Source: Nocardioides cavernaquae (lineage in GTDB: Bacteria; Actinomycetota; Actinomycetes; Propionibacteriales; Nocardioidaceae). Taken from it: 64,000 bases of DNA. The notes beneath the pieces are model-generated. The model was not told the origin of the DNA. It saw only the letters and a list, made by a program, of their open reading frames with translations, and did not search any database. Below are positions 34,547-42,663 of the stretch, one piece after another; positions within the stretch are counted from its first letter, which is position 1; each line of letters begins with the position of its first letter. The stretch covers positions 2,356,001-2,420,000 of the forward strand of contig NZ_QYRP01000002.1 of NCBI RefSeq assembly GCF_003600895.1, in the 5' to 3' direction. The position numbers and the translations under genes were made by a program.

Positions 34547-35626
34547 GTGCTTCGATGTGACGTCCGTTACTTGCCTTCAGACGACAAGGATTTGGCCTTG
34601 CGCGACAGTGACCTGCCGATTCGGGCGGGCATCCTGCGCGGTCTTCCGGCGCTGGTCACCGAGCTCGGCGGCGAGGGCGACGCGCTCCTCGCGGCGTACG
34701 GATTCGATGCCGAGCAGATCGCCCAGCACGACGCTTTCGTCAGCCTGCGAAGGGTCGAGCAGCTCCTGGAGGACGGCGCGAGCCGTCTCGGTGTGCCTGA
34801 CCTCGGCCTCCGCATGGCCGCCCAGCAGGACCTGCACATCCTGGGTCCGCTGGCGATCGCGATGGAGAACGCGGCGACCGTCGGGGACGCTCTTCTTTCG
34901 GCGGACCGGTTCCTGTTCGTGCTCAGTCCGGCGCTGTCGCACGAGGTGATCGCGGACCCGCTGGGGAACCAGTCGCTCGTCGCACTTCGCTACGCGAGTA
35001 CGACGGGCACGGTGTCGCCGCAGTCGATCGACTACGGCCTGGGTCTGGTCCACCGGGTGGTGTCGGTGGTCAGCGGTGGTGGGTCCTACGGGCTGCGGTC
35101 AGTGCAGCTGCCACACGGGAGGATCGCGCCCGAGGCGGTCTATCGGGAGTACTTCGGTGCCGACGTGTCGTTCGACAGCCCTGAAGCGATCCTGCGGATT
35201 CCGAGGCAGCTTCTGGGCGTCCCGGTCGTCGGTGGCAACGAGGTGCTGCGGGACATCGCTGTCGATTTCCTGGAGTCCCACTTCGGCCAGGACGAGGTCC
35301 CGATGACTGACCTCGTCCTCGCAATTCTCGAGGGCCAGCCCGGGCCGGACCGGCCCGACCTCGCCAAGGTTGCTCGCTTGCTGAGCCTGCACCCGCGATC
35401 GCTCCAGCGGCTCCTGGTCGCTGAGGGGGCCGGGTTCAAGGAACTCGTCGACCGGGTTCGCCGCGAGCAGGCACGCAAGCTGATCAGGACGACCAAGATG
35501 TCGTTCTCGCAGATCGCGGTCCAGGTCGGGTTGCGCGAGCAGTCGAGCCTGACCCGGGCTGTGCAGCGATGGTTCGGCACGTCGCCTTCTGCGCTACGCC
35601 GCGACGCGGACGACGCCTCCCGCTGA
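34547..35626 (+). CDS. AraC-family regulator 2 (Arabinose_bd / VirS-OruR type)
   Basis: A 359-residue regulator with the N-terminal ligand domain of the OruR/VirS group (IRAGILRGLPALVTELGG ... DLGLRMAAQQDLHILGPL) and a C-terminal AraC domain (DLAKVARLLSLHPRSLQRLL and MSFSQIAVQVGLREQSSLTRAVQRWFG). Related proteins such as VirS activate neighbouring lipid or oxidation operons. It is directly upstream of element D (35667-35728) and is my first choice for the regulator of the four tandem-repeat promoters. The start is uncertain: 34547 is a GTG, and in-frame TTG 34571 or 34592 are alternatives. Confidence 0.87.
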   Translation: MLRCDVRYLPSDDKDLALRDSDLPIRAGILRGLPALVTELGGEGDALLAAYGFDAEQIAQHDAFVSLRRVEQLLEDGASRLGVPDLGLRMAAQQDLHILGPLAIAMENAATVGDALLSADRFLFVLSPALSHEVIADPLGNQSLVALRYASTTGTVSPQSIDYGLGLVHRVVSVVSGGGSYGLRSVQLPHGRIAPEAVYREYFGADVSFDSPEAILRIPRQLLGVPVVGGNEVLRDIAVDFLESHFGQDEVPMTDLVLAILEGQPGPDRPDLAKVARLLSLHPRSLQRLLVAEGAGFKELVDRVRREQARKLIRTTKMSFSQIAVQVGLREQSSLTRAVQRWFGTSPSALRRDADDASR

Positions 35627-35666
35627 CCCGTCGATCGGCTCGGTGCGAGCCGCTTCCAGCAGGGCG

Positions 35667-35728
35667 GGCGCAGCCGTCCCACGGGGAGGCGCAGCCGTTC
35701 TAGTGAGGCGGTCTGGCGATTCATAGCC
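35667..35728 (+). promoter_or_regulatory. Tandem 21-bp direct-repeat promoter element D (crotonase 3)
   Basis: GGCGCAGCCGTCCCA at 35667 and GGCGCAGCCGTTCTA at 35688 are 21 bp apart; the 11-base core is identical in both. The -10-like box is TTCATAG (35720-35726), one base out of register with the other three sites, so D is the weakest promoter match but has the best repeat. Confidence 0.7.
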
Positions 35729-35763
35729 TGCAGAGACAGCCCCACAACGAAAGGCGTTTGCTC

Positions 35764-36606
35764 ATGTCTCTGCCGGAATCCACGGAACAGTTCACGTTGG
35801 AGGATGCCGACGGCGTCCTGGTCGTGACCTTCTCGTCCGCCCCCCTGAACTACCTCAACGTCAACAGCCTCGACCAGCTCGGCAAGCTGGTCCCGGTGAT
35901 GTCTGACCCGAAGTACCGCGCGATCGTCTTCCAGTCGAAGCCCGAGGAGGTCGGCAACTTCACCCACTTCGCCGTCGAGGAGCTCTACGAGCTCGTCGTC
36001 AAGGCCCCCGAGACCTCCCGCTACGCAGCTGAGGTCGTGCGTCAGTTCAAGGCGCTGCTGGACCAGATCGCGGCGCTGCCGAAGGTGACCATCGCGGCAC
36101 TCAACGGCGACACGATGGGCGGCGGCCAGGAGCTGGCGCTCGCGTGCGACATCCGCATCGGCGAGCGTGGCGACTACCGCTACGGCCAGCCCGAGGTCCG
36201 CCTCGGCATCATCCCGGGCGCGGGCGGAAGCCAGCGCCTCTCGCGCCTCATCGGCCTGGGCAAGGCCGTCAACATGATCCTGCGCGGCCGTGTGGTGACG
36301 CCGGAGGAGGCCCAGGAGATGGGCATCACCTCCGAGCTCGTCGACGACGCCCCGGCGCGCGCCCTCGAGATCGCGCGCGAGATCGCGCAGATCCCGCCCG
36401 TCGGCATCGCCAAGGCCAAGGCCTCGATCTACAAGGGCTTCGACACCAACATCCAGGCCGGCTTCGAGATGGAGAGCCTGTTCTGGATGGAGGCCATGCA
36501 GTCCGACGACGCCAAGGCGGCGATGATCAACTTCCTCGAGCTGTCCTACGAGAAGCGCCGTGACTTCATCGAGAACGGCCCGTTCCCGGCGAGCATCGGC
36601 ATGTGA
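35764..36606 (+). CDS. Enoyl-CoA hydratase/isomerase (crotonase), copy 3
   Basis: This 280-residue crotonase keeps both catalytic glutamates (DTMGGGQELALACD and YGQPEVRLGIIPGAGGSQRL), so hydration of an enoyl-CoA is plausible. It starts at ATG 35764 with GAAAGG upstream. It is a single-gene unit between element D and a very strong terminator (36620-36665). The N-terminal extension (PLNYLNVNSLDQLGKLVPVM) is shared with the crotonase at 49569-50546, suggesting they act on similar CoA esters. Confidence 0.9.
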   Translation: MSLPESTEQFTLEDADGVLVVTFSSAPLNYLNVNSLDQLGKLVPVMSDPKYRAIVFQSKPEEVGNFTHFAVEELYELVVKAPETSRYAAEVVRQFKALLDQIAALPKVTIAALNGDTMGGGQELALACDIRIGERGDYRYGQPEVRLGIIPGAGGSQRLSRLIGLGKAVNMILRGRVVTPEEAQEMGITSELVDDAPARALEIAREIAQIPPVGIAKAKASIYKGFDTNIQAGFEMESLFWMEAMQSDDAKAAMINFLELSYEKRRDFIENGPFPASIGM

Positions 36607-36619
36607 CAGCCCTCAGCTC

Positions 36620-36665
36620 AAAGACCACGGGCCCCACGCAGAAAAGCGTGGGGCCCGTGGTCTTT
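36620..36665. terminator. Strong bidirectional intrinsic terminator
   Basis: A 20-bp perfect stem (36620-36639 with 36646-36665) and a 6-nt loop AGAAAA. The stem begins with AAAGACC and ends with GGTCTTT, giving a T-rich end on both strands. It separates the convergent crotonase and MDR-MBL fusion genes. Confidence 0.92.
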
Positions 36666-36681
36666 CGTCTTTCAGCGTCTC

Positions 36682-38802
36682 TCAGCGCGCTGCTCCGCGG
36701 CCGGTGTGGGTGAACAACACCACGCCCTCAGGCGAGATCGCGCGCGTGGCGAGACCACGTGCGACGAGCAGCTCCAGGTGCGCCTTGGTCTCCATCGCCG
36801 CGATGCCCTGGTTGAACTGGTCGAGCTCGTCGAACGAGCGCTCGTGCCGGGTCCAGCCGAGCTGGTGGGCGGCCTCGAACGCGGTGAGGGGACGGGCGAG
36901 GAGGGTCGCGAGGCTCTTGGTCAGGCGCACCTCGTGGTGCGCGAGCAACTCGTCGATGCGGGCGTGGGTCGACGGCGCCACCGGCCCGTGGGCGGGCAGC
37001 AGCCTCAGGTCGGGGAGTGCCCGAACCTTGGTCAGCGAGGCCATGAAGTCGCCCAGCGGGTCGGGTGCCGGCGGCTGGGTGAAGCCGATCGACGGAGTGA
37101 TGGTCGGGAGGACGTGGTCGCCCGCGAACAGCAGCGCGGCTGATTTCTCCGCGAAGACGTAATGGCCCGCCGTGTGGCCCGGCGTGTGGACCGCGTCGAG
37201 GGTCCGGGCACCGACGGCGATCGCGTGGTCGCCCTCCAGCCAGGTGTCCGGATACCGCCACTCGGTCTGGGCGGGCACGGCGCCGTGGAGGTTGTTCCAC
37301 TGTCGGGCCAGGTCCTCGGCACCCGCGCTGACCAGGCTCGCGAAGAACGGGGTCTCCTCCCGTGGACGCCCCTGGTCGTTGAGCAGGTCGAGGGTGGCCT
37401 TCTCGTCGGCGCCGAGGGCGACGTCCGCGCCGTACTCCTCGCCGATCTCGGCCGCCAGGCTGTAGTGGTCGCGGTGCACGTGCGTGACCAGGAACCGGTC
37501 GATGTCGCCGAAGCCGGCGCCGATCAGGCCGAGGCTTCGCTCGAGCACTTCGCGCGCGTCCTTGATGGCCCAGCCGCCATCCACGAGGGTGAGGCCGGAC
37601 GGGGTCTCGATCGCGTAGACGTTGACGGCTTTCAGGACGTCCGACGGCAAGGGCAGCGGGATCCGGTGGATGCCCGGCGCCACCGGCCACGCGCCCTCAT
37701 CCGCCCAGTGCCGGCCGGAGTCCGGCGAGACGGCGTACGCGGTGGGCGTGGTGCTGAACGGAGTCGCAGCTGGTACGTCGCGCTGCTCCGGCTCGCTGAC
37801 ATCGACCAGGACCTTGCCGATCGCCCCGGCCTCCACGGCGTCGTGGGCGACCGCGGTCTGCTCGAGAGGGAAGTGGTGCAGGGGGAGACCGGCCTGCTCG
37901 CCGACGCGCAGTGCGCCGCATGCCACGGCGGCGTTCACGTCCTCGGCGGCAGCCCGGAGCAGCTCCGGATCGAGTGGGTAGAGCAGCACGAACTGGTAGC
38001 GCACGTTGAGCCACATGGCCGGCAGGAGGGGAGCCGCGAGGGTGCCGCCGCCGTTGTCGGCGTAGATGGCCACTGTCCCGTGGTTGCGCAGGACGGCGAG
38101 GTCGAGCGCGTTGTTCTGGGCGGGCGCTACCTCCACCACGAGGTCAACGCCACCGGGTGCGATGGTGCGGATCTCGGCTGCCGCGTCGGTGGTGCGGTAG
38201 TTGACGACGTGATGTGCACCGGCTGTGGTGGCCAGGGCTGCCTTCTCATCGCCGGAGACGGTGGTGATGACTGTGGCGCCCGCCCAGCGGGCCAGCTGGA
38301 TCGCGGCGTTGCCGACCGCTCCGGCGCCTCCCGCGACGAGCACGACGTGGTCGGTGAGAGCCCCGGGCGCAAGACGAGTCGGGCCGTCCTGGGCACAGGT
38401 CAACGCGCGGTGAGCGGTGATCGCGGGCACGCCGAGTGACGCGCCGAGGTCGAAGTCAGCTCCAGCCGGCAGCGCGAAGACGCGCTCGACCGGCTGCACC
38501 GTGTGGTCGGCGGCGGTGCCGTGGGCGCGGCCGTGCTGGGCGAGGACGAGCCAGACCCGGTCGCCGACCGAGAACTCATCGACCCCCTCGCCGACGGCGT
38601 CGACGAGGCCGGCGCCGTCCTGACCGGGCACGATCTCGTCGTACGGCTGGGGAAAGCGCGAGCGGAACTTCCAGTCCGTGGGGTTGATCCCCGACCGCAG
38701 GACGCGCACCCGCACCTCACCCGGCCCGGGCTCGGGATCGGGCCGGTCAACAACACTGAGGACCGACGACGGTCCGTTCTCGGAGTAGATCACTGCACGC
38801 AT
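36682..38802 (-). CDS. Quinone-reductase-type MDR fused to metallo-beta-lactamase-fold hydrolase
   Basis: One 706-residue chain. Residues 1 to about 335 form a medium-chain dehydrogenase/reductase of the NADPH:quinone reductase type (EVRVRVLRSGINPTDWK, cofactor loop VAGGAGAVGNAAIQLARWAG). After a linker, residues about 365-706 form a metallo-beta-lactamase-fold hydrolase with THVHRDHYSL (HxHxDH), HTPGHTAGHYVFAEKSAALLFAGDH, and a C-terminal helical domain as in LACTB2-type enzymes. Both halves look intact. It is 4 bp downstream of another MBL gene on the same strand, so it is driven from element C. It could reduce and then hydrolyse one substrate. Confidence 0.88.
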   Translation of the reverse strand: MRAVIYSENGPSSVLSVVDRPDPEPGPGEVRVRVLRSGINPTDWKFRSRFPQPYDEIVPGQDGAGLVDAVGEGVDEFSVGDRVWLVLAQHGRAHGTAADHTVQPVERVFALPAGADFDLGASLGVPAITAHRALTCAQDGPTRLAPGALTDHVVLVAGGAGAVGNAAIQLARWAGATVITTVSGDEKAALATTAGAHHVVNYRTTDAAAEIRTIAPGGVDLVVEVAPAQNNALDLAVLRNHGTVAIYADNGGGTLAAPLLPAMWLNVRYQFVLLYPLDPELLRAAAEDVNAAVACGALRVGEQAGLPLHHFPLEQTAVAHDAVEAGAIGKVLVDVSEPEQRDVPAATPFSTTPTAYAVSPDSGRHWADEGAWPVAPGIHRIPLPLPSDVLKAVNVYAIETPSGLTLVDGGWAIKDAREVLERSLGLIGAGFGDIDRFLVTHVHRDHYSLAAEIGEEYGADVALGADEKATLDLLNDQGRPREETPFFASLVSAGAEDLARQWNNLHGAVPAQTEWRYPDTWLEGDHAIAVGARTLDAVHTPGHTAGHYVFAEKSAALLFAGDHVLPTITPSIGFTQPPAPDPLGDFMASLTKVRALPDLRLLPAHGPVAPSTHARIDELLAHHEVRLTKSLATLLARPLTAFEAAHQLGWTRHERSFDELDQFNQGIAAMETKAHLELLVARGLATRAISPEGVVLFTHTGRGAAR

Positions 38803-38806
38803 GGGG

Positions 38807-39682
38807 TCATTCCTTGTTGGCGGTTGGACGGTCGCGGTCCCGGATGTTGAAGCTGATGCCGACCCACAGCGCGGTCCGGTTGAGCCGCTCGTGGTGCGTC
38901 TCGATCAGGCTGTCGAAGATCTCCTCGGCAGGCGAGCCCGAGTCGAGCGCAGCGTCGAGGTCGTCGAGGAACTTGCGGGTCTCGGTGACGTGCCGGGGAT
39001 CGTCACTGGCGGTCGGAGCCTTGTGGCCCGCGACGACGTGCTGCGGCCCGAGTGCTGCGATGTCGGCGAGCGCTGTGCGCCATTCCTCGCGCGAGGCGCG
39101 ATCGGTCTCGACGGTGTAGGGAAAGACGCCGTTGTAGACGATGTCGCCGGCCACCACGAGATCCAGGTCGGGGACGTGGACGTACGTCGTGTCCGAGCGG
39201 TCGGTGTGGCCCGCGCGGTGCACGACCAGCTCGTGTCCCTCGAGCTCGATCACGTTGCCCTCCAGCGGGGAGGCCACGACGATCTCGTCGGGGATCTGCT
39301 CGCCGAAGAGTGGCCGCCACAGAGCGTCGTACACCGCCGGGGAGGTCTGCTCCTCCATGTGCGCAATGACCTCGGGCAGCGCGACGACCTGGACGCCGGG
39401 GTGTTGCGCGACGAGCGGTCCGAGGCCGAAGAAGTGGTCGCCGTGCCCATGGGTGATGTAGATCGTCTGCAGCCTGAGGCCGCGCCGTGCGATCCAGTCG
39501 ACGAGGGCCTGCGCGTGCTCGCGGGTGGTGAGGCCATCGATGAGGACCGCGCTGTGATCACCGCAGATCAACGTCGCTGACGTGGGCGACCACATGCTCG
39601 GCGACCCGTCGGGCGCAGGGCGACCGGGGATCGGCTGGCCATCCACGACCAGCACCTCGTATGTCAGTCGTCGTGTGGTCAT
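38807..39682 (-). CDS. Metallo-beta-lactamase-fold hydrolase, copy 2
   Basis: A 291-residue protein with the metal motif ITHGHGDHFFG (HxHxDH), a downstream HRAGHTDRSDTTYVHVPDLDLVVAGDIVYNG and a late GHKAP. Such enzymes hydrolyse thioesters, lactones or esters, or act on glutathione conjugates. ATG 39682 is used; only 9 bp lie between the -10-like box of element C and this codon, so the mRNA may be leaderless. It heads the unit that includes the MDR-MBL fusion. Confidence 0.87.
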   Translation of the reverse strand: MTTRRLTYEVLVVDGQPIPGRPAPDGSPSMWSPTSATLICGDHSAVLIDGLTTREHAQALVDWIARRGLRLQTIYITHGHGDHFFGLGPLVAQHPGVQVVALPEVIAHMEEQTSPAVYDALWRPLFGEQIPDEIVVASPLEGNVIELEGHELVVHRAGHTDRSDTTYVHVPDLDLVVAGDIVYNGVFPYTVETDRASREEWRTALADIAALGPQHVVAGHKAPTASDDPRHVTETRKFLDDLDAALDSGSPAEEIFDSLIETHHERLNRTALWVGISFNIRDRDRPTANKE

Positions 39683-39691
39683 TGCACCACC

Positions 39692-39752
39692 GTAGGAATC
39701 CGTGCGCGGCGGCCAGTAGGACGACCGTGCCCGGCATTGGTACGGCACCGCC
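39692..39752 (-). promoter_or_regulatory. Tandem 21-bp direct-repeat promoter element C (MBL / MDR-MBL unit)
   Basis: On the minus strand, GGCGGTGCCGTACCA starts at 39752 and GGCACGGTCGTCCTA at 39731, 21 bp apart; TTCCTAC follows at 39698-39692. Register to the box equals that of elements A and B. The spacer sequence is different from A and B, so the match is not due to recent duplication. Confidence 0.7.
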
Positions 39753-39839
39753 ACGGTCGGTCGGTCCTCTTGCGTGCGGTTCCTGCGCCGATCGACGCTG
39801 CGAGAAGTGGACCTGCGCATGCAGTGACGAAAGGAGCCC

Positions 39840-40178
39840 GTGGTGGCCGATCACGGTCGTGTGAACGTCTTTGCGAGCCCCTGGGATGTCGAGCTGGTGG
39901 CCGAGTCCCTGCTCGGGATCCGCAGGTTCAACGACTTCCAGGCTGCTCTCGGGATCTCCCGGCACGTGTTGACGCTTCGGTTGCGCCACCTCGTCGCCGA
40001 CGGAGTCATGACCCGGGAGCGCTACCAGAGCGGGCCGGATCGGTTCGAGTACGCGCTCACCGACAAGGGACGCGACCTCGTCCCCGTCCTGATGGCGATG
40101 CGGCAGTGGTCAGCGCGCTGGCAGTCGTCCTCGGTGGAGGGCAGGAGAGGAGCCGGTGGTGGCATCCAGGGATCGTGA
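39840..40178 (+). CDS. Short HxlR-like regulator, copy 1
   Basis: This 112-residue winged-helix protein keeps the central HxlR core (RRFNDFQAALGISRHVLTLRLRHLVADGVMTRERYQSGPDRFEYALTDKG) but lacks the usual N-terminal CP(v/i) segment. It is closely related to the 89-residue protein at 52924-53193. GTG 39840 (or GTG 39843) follows an AAAGGAG site. It overlaps the next MBL gene by 23 bp, so the regulator and hydrolase are made together; it is likely to act on this divergent region. Confidence 0.78.
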   Translation: MVADHGRVNVFASPWDVELVAESLLGIRRFNDFQAALGISRHVLTLRLRHLVADGVMTRERYQSGPDRFEYALTDKGRDLVPVLMAMRQWSARWQSSSVEGRRGAGGGIQGS

Positions 40179-41085
40179 CTGCTTCGGCAAGACCGTTGAA
40201 GTGAGCTCGGGCGTCTACGCCTACATCCAGGGCGACGGGAGCTGGTGGATCAACAACACCGGCTTTCTGGTTGGCTCACGCGGAGTCGTGAGCATCGATG
40301 CCTGCTCGACGGAAGCCCGCACCCGGGCGTATCTGGACGCGATCGATGACCTCAGCGATCAGCCCGTCCGCACCTTGATCAACACCCACCACCACGGTGA
40401 CCACACCTTCGGGAACTACCTGTTTCCCGAAGCCACCATCGTGGGCCAGGAGCGGTCGCGCGCTGCCATCCAGGCCTGGGGCACGCCGAGGTCCGCGCCG
40501 TTCTGGACCGAGGTCGAGTGGGGCGACATCGAGCTCGCGCCACCTTTCCTGACCTTTGACGAGTCCGTGACGGTCTACGTCGATGACCTCGCGTGCAAGG
40601 TGATGCACATGGGCGTGCCGGCGCACACGAACAACGATGCGGTGGCCTGGCTGCCCGAGCGCAAGGTCCTCTTCGCGGGAGATCTCCTCTTTCGCGATGT
40701 CACGCCGTTCATCTTCCAGGGCTCGCTGGGCGGCATGCTGCAGACCCTGTCCGCCGTCGAGGAGCTCGGTGCCGAGACGATCGTTCCCGGTCATGGTCCG
40801 GTCAGTGGGCCGGAGATCTTCGGAGAGGTGACCAGCTACCTCCGGTTCGTGCAGCAGGTTGCCGCCGACGGCATCGCGGCTGGCCTCACCCCGCTCGAGG
40901 CCGCCCGTGAAACCGACCTCGGCGAGTTCGCGGATCTCCTCGACTACGAGCGGATCGTCGGGAACCTCCACCGCGCGTACTCGGAGGCGCGGGGCGAGCA
41001 GTGGGGGACTCCGCTCGACGCCGTGGCGGCACTCGAGGACATGGTCATCTTCAACGGCGGCAAGCCGCTGAGCTGCCACGCCTGA
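40156..41085 (+). CDS. Metallo-beta-lactamase-fold hydrolase, copy 3
   Basis: A 309-residue MBL protein with NTHHHGDHTFGN (HxHxDH), a second region HTNNDAVAWLPERKVLFAGDLLF and GHGPVSG. The family includes quinoprotein-relay-like and cyclase-type hydrolases. It starts with GTG 40156 within the HxlR gene. It is divergent from the MBL / MDR-MBL unit, giving three MBL folds within 4.5 kb. Substrate unknown. Confidence 0.86.
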   Translation: MVASRDRDCFGKTVEVSSGVYAYIQGDGSWWINNTGFLVGSRGVVSIDACSTEARTRAYLDAIDDLSDQPVRTLINTHHHGDHTFGNYLFPEATIVGQERSRAAIQAWGTPRSAPFWTEVEWGDIELAPPFLTFDESVTVYVDDLACKVMHMGVPAHTNNDAVAWLPERKVLFAGDLLFRDVTPFIFQGSLGGMLQTLSAVEELGAETIVPGHGPVSGPEIFGEVTSYLRFVQQVAADGIAAGLTPLEAARETDLGEFADLLDYERIVGNLHRAYSEARGEQWGTPLDAVAALEDMVIFNGGKPLSCHA

Positions 41086-41131
41086 TGACCGCGTGTGATG
41101 GCCGCGGCTGGCGGCACAAGGACCGGCAACG

Positions 41132-41584
41132 ATGACCGTCGAGGGAGCTCCGGGGTCGGCCTCGGTCATCGACCTGCCCTCTCCGCGCCGGAGTGCTGGC
41201 CTTCGCAGGGTGCCTTCGCAGCGCCTTGGCGTCCGAGACACGGACCAGGCCGCCGTCGTGGTGCCGCTGCTTTCCGAGAGGGCCGTGCGTGCCTCCCGGG
41301 AAGGCCGGTGTCGCCCGGGCGCCGGGTGCTCAGGCGGCGGGTGGCTCGTCACGGCGCCGCATCAAAAGCCCGCGTCCGTCTCCCGTGGCAGGGCTCCCTG
41401 GGGCACGTTTCACTTCAAGGAGAACGGGGGCCTGCTCACCGCCTGCGGCGAGTATGCGGTCGCCTGGCATGTGTTCTGGGGCCTTGAGGTCAATCCCCTG
41501 GAGCGTCAGGCCTGTCGTGTGTGCGCCCGGATGGTGCTGGGCCAGTTCGGCGACTTCGTCGACCGATTCGAAGGCTGGACCTGA
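41132..41584 (+). CDS. Small five-cysteine protein, copy 2 (unknown function)
   Basis: This 150-residue paralogue of the protein at 509-961 has cysteines 60, 66, 105, 128 and 131 in the same pattern. The blocks WLVTAPHQ, RAPWGT, KENGG, LTACGEYAV and EVNPLER are shared, with divergent N- and C-terminal ends. It has no coupled membrane gene here. A hairpin follows at 41588. Two copies 40 kb apart suggest a small family with a conserved role rather than recent duplication. No function is assigned. Confidence 0.7.
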   Translation: MTVEGAPGSASVIDLPSPRRSAGLRRVPSQRLGVRDTDQAAVVVPLLSERAVRASREGRCRPGAGCSGGGWLVTAPHQKPASVSRGRAPWGTFHFKENGGLLTACGEYAVAWHVFWGLEVNPLERQACRVCARMVLGQFGDFVDRFEGWT

Positions 41585-41587
41585 ACG

Positions 41588-41607
41588 CGCCCAACTCCTG
41601 CTGGGCG
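41588..41607 (+). terminator. Hairpin after the second five-cysteine gene
   Basis: CGCCCA (41588-41593) and TGGGCG (41602-41607) with an 8-nt loop start just after the stop of the plus-strand gene. It is short, so only moderately convincing. Confidence 0.4.
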
Positions 41608-41670
41608 AACGCAGCTCTCTTCCTCCCGCTGTTCGCCGTGCCCTGCGGATTGGCGCTCCATGGGCGCTCG

Positions 41671-42663
41671 TCAGCGAGTGACCACGATCTTGCCCTTGGC
41701 CTTGCCCTGCTCGACGTAGGCCATCGCCTCGATCGTCTCCGCGAAACCGAAGGTGCGGTCGAGGACCGGGCGGAGGATGCCGGTGTCGTAGAGCGCAGCG
41801 AGCGTCGTCAGCTGCGCGCCGCTCGCCTTCATGAAGAGGAACGAGTAGCGCACGCCGTGCTTCCTCGCGCGGGAGCGGATCTTGCGACTCATGATCGCCA
41901 TGACCGGCTTGAGGACCGGCTGGCCGAGCTGCACTGCGAAGTGGGGATCGGGTGGACCGACGACGCTGATTGCCAGGCCACCGGGCTTGAGCACGGTCAG
42001 CGACTTCTCGAGGCTGGCGAGACCGAGCGAGTCCACCACGACGTCGTACCCCGACAGGACATCGGCGAGGTCGGCCTGCGTGTAGTCGACGACCTCGTCG
42101 GCGCCGAGGTCGCGGACCTTCTCGATGTCCCTGGTGCTGGCCGTCGTCGCGACGTACGCACCGAGGTGCTTCGCGACCTGGATCACGGTGGAGCCGAGGC
42201 CGCCGGCGCCGGCGTGGACCAGGACCTTCTGGCCGGCCCTGATGGCAGCGACGTCGACCAGGGCCTGCCAGGCGGCGAGGGCGACGAGCGGGACGGCGGC
42301 GGCCTCCTCGAACGAGAGTGACGTCGGCTTCAGGGCGACGTCAGCGGCGTCGATGGCGATCTGCTCGGCGAAGGTCCCGATCCGCAGGTCGCGCGGACGG
42401 GACCAGACCTCGTCGCCGACCTTGAAGTCGTGGACCTCGCCACCCACGCGGGTCACGACTCCGGCGACGTCGTGGCCGAGAACGAACGGCCGCTTGTACT
42501 TGATCAGCTGCTTGAACTCGCCGTTGCGGACCATCTTGTCGAGCGGGTTGATGCTCGCCGCCCGCACCTCGACGAGCACGTCGTGGGGGCCGACCTCCGG
42601 CGCCGGGACCTCGGCCGCCTCCAGTCCATCGGGGCCGTAGTGGGTGACGACGAAGGCCTTCAT
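41671..42663 (-). CDS. NADPH-dependent MDR oxidoreductase (quinone reductase type)
   Basis: A 330-residue medium-chain dehydrogenase/reductase without structural or catalytic zinc ligands. The cofactor loop is HAGAGGLGSTVIQVAKHLG, and VLGHDVAGVVTRVG lies in the N-terminal domain. It probably reduces quinones or enones. ATG 42663 overlaps the stop of the TetR gene as ATGA, so TetR and MDR are one operon; the frame above ATG is antisense material. It is controlled from the divergent operator at 43312-43343. Confidence 0.88.
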   Translation of the reverse strand: MKAFVVTHYGPDGLEAAEVPAPEVGPHDVLVEVRAASINPLDKMVRNGEFKQLIKYKRPFVLGHDVAGVVTRVGGEVHDFKVGDEVWSRPRDLRIGTFAEQIAIDAADVALKPTSLSFEEAAAVPLVALAAWQALVDVAAIRAGQKVLVHAGAGGLGSTVIQVAKHLGAYVATTASTRDIEKVRDLGADEVVDYTQADLADVLSGYDVVVDSLGLASLEKSLTVLKPGGLAISVVGPPDPHFAVQLGQPVLKPVMAIMSRKIRSRARKHGVRYSFLFMKASGAQLTTLAALYDTGILRPVLDRTFGFAETIEAMAYVEQGKAKGKIVVTR

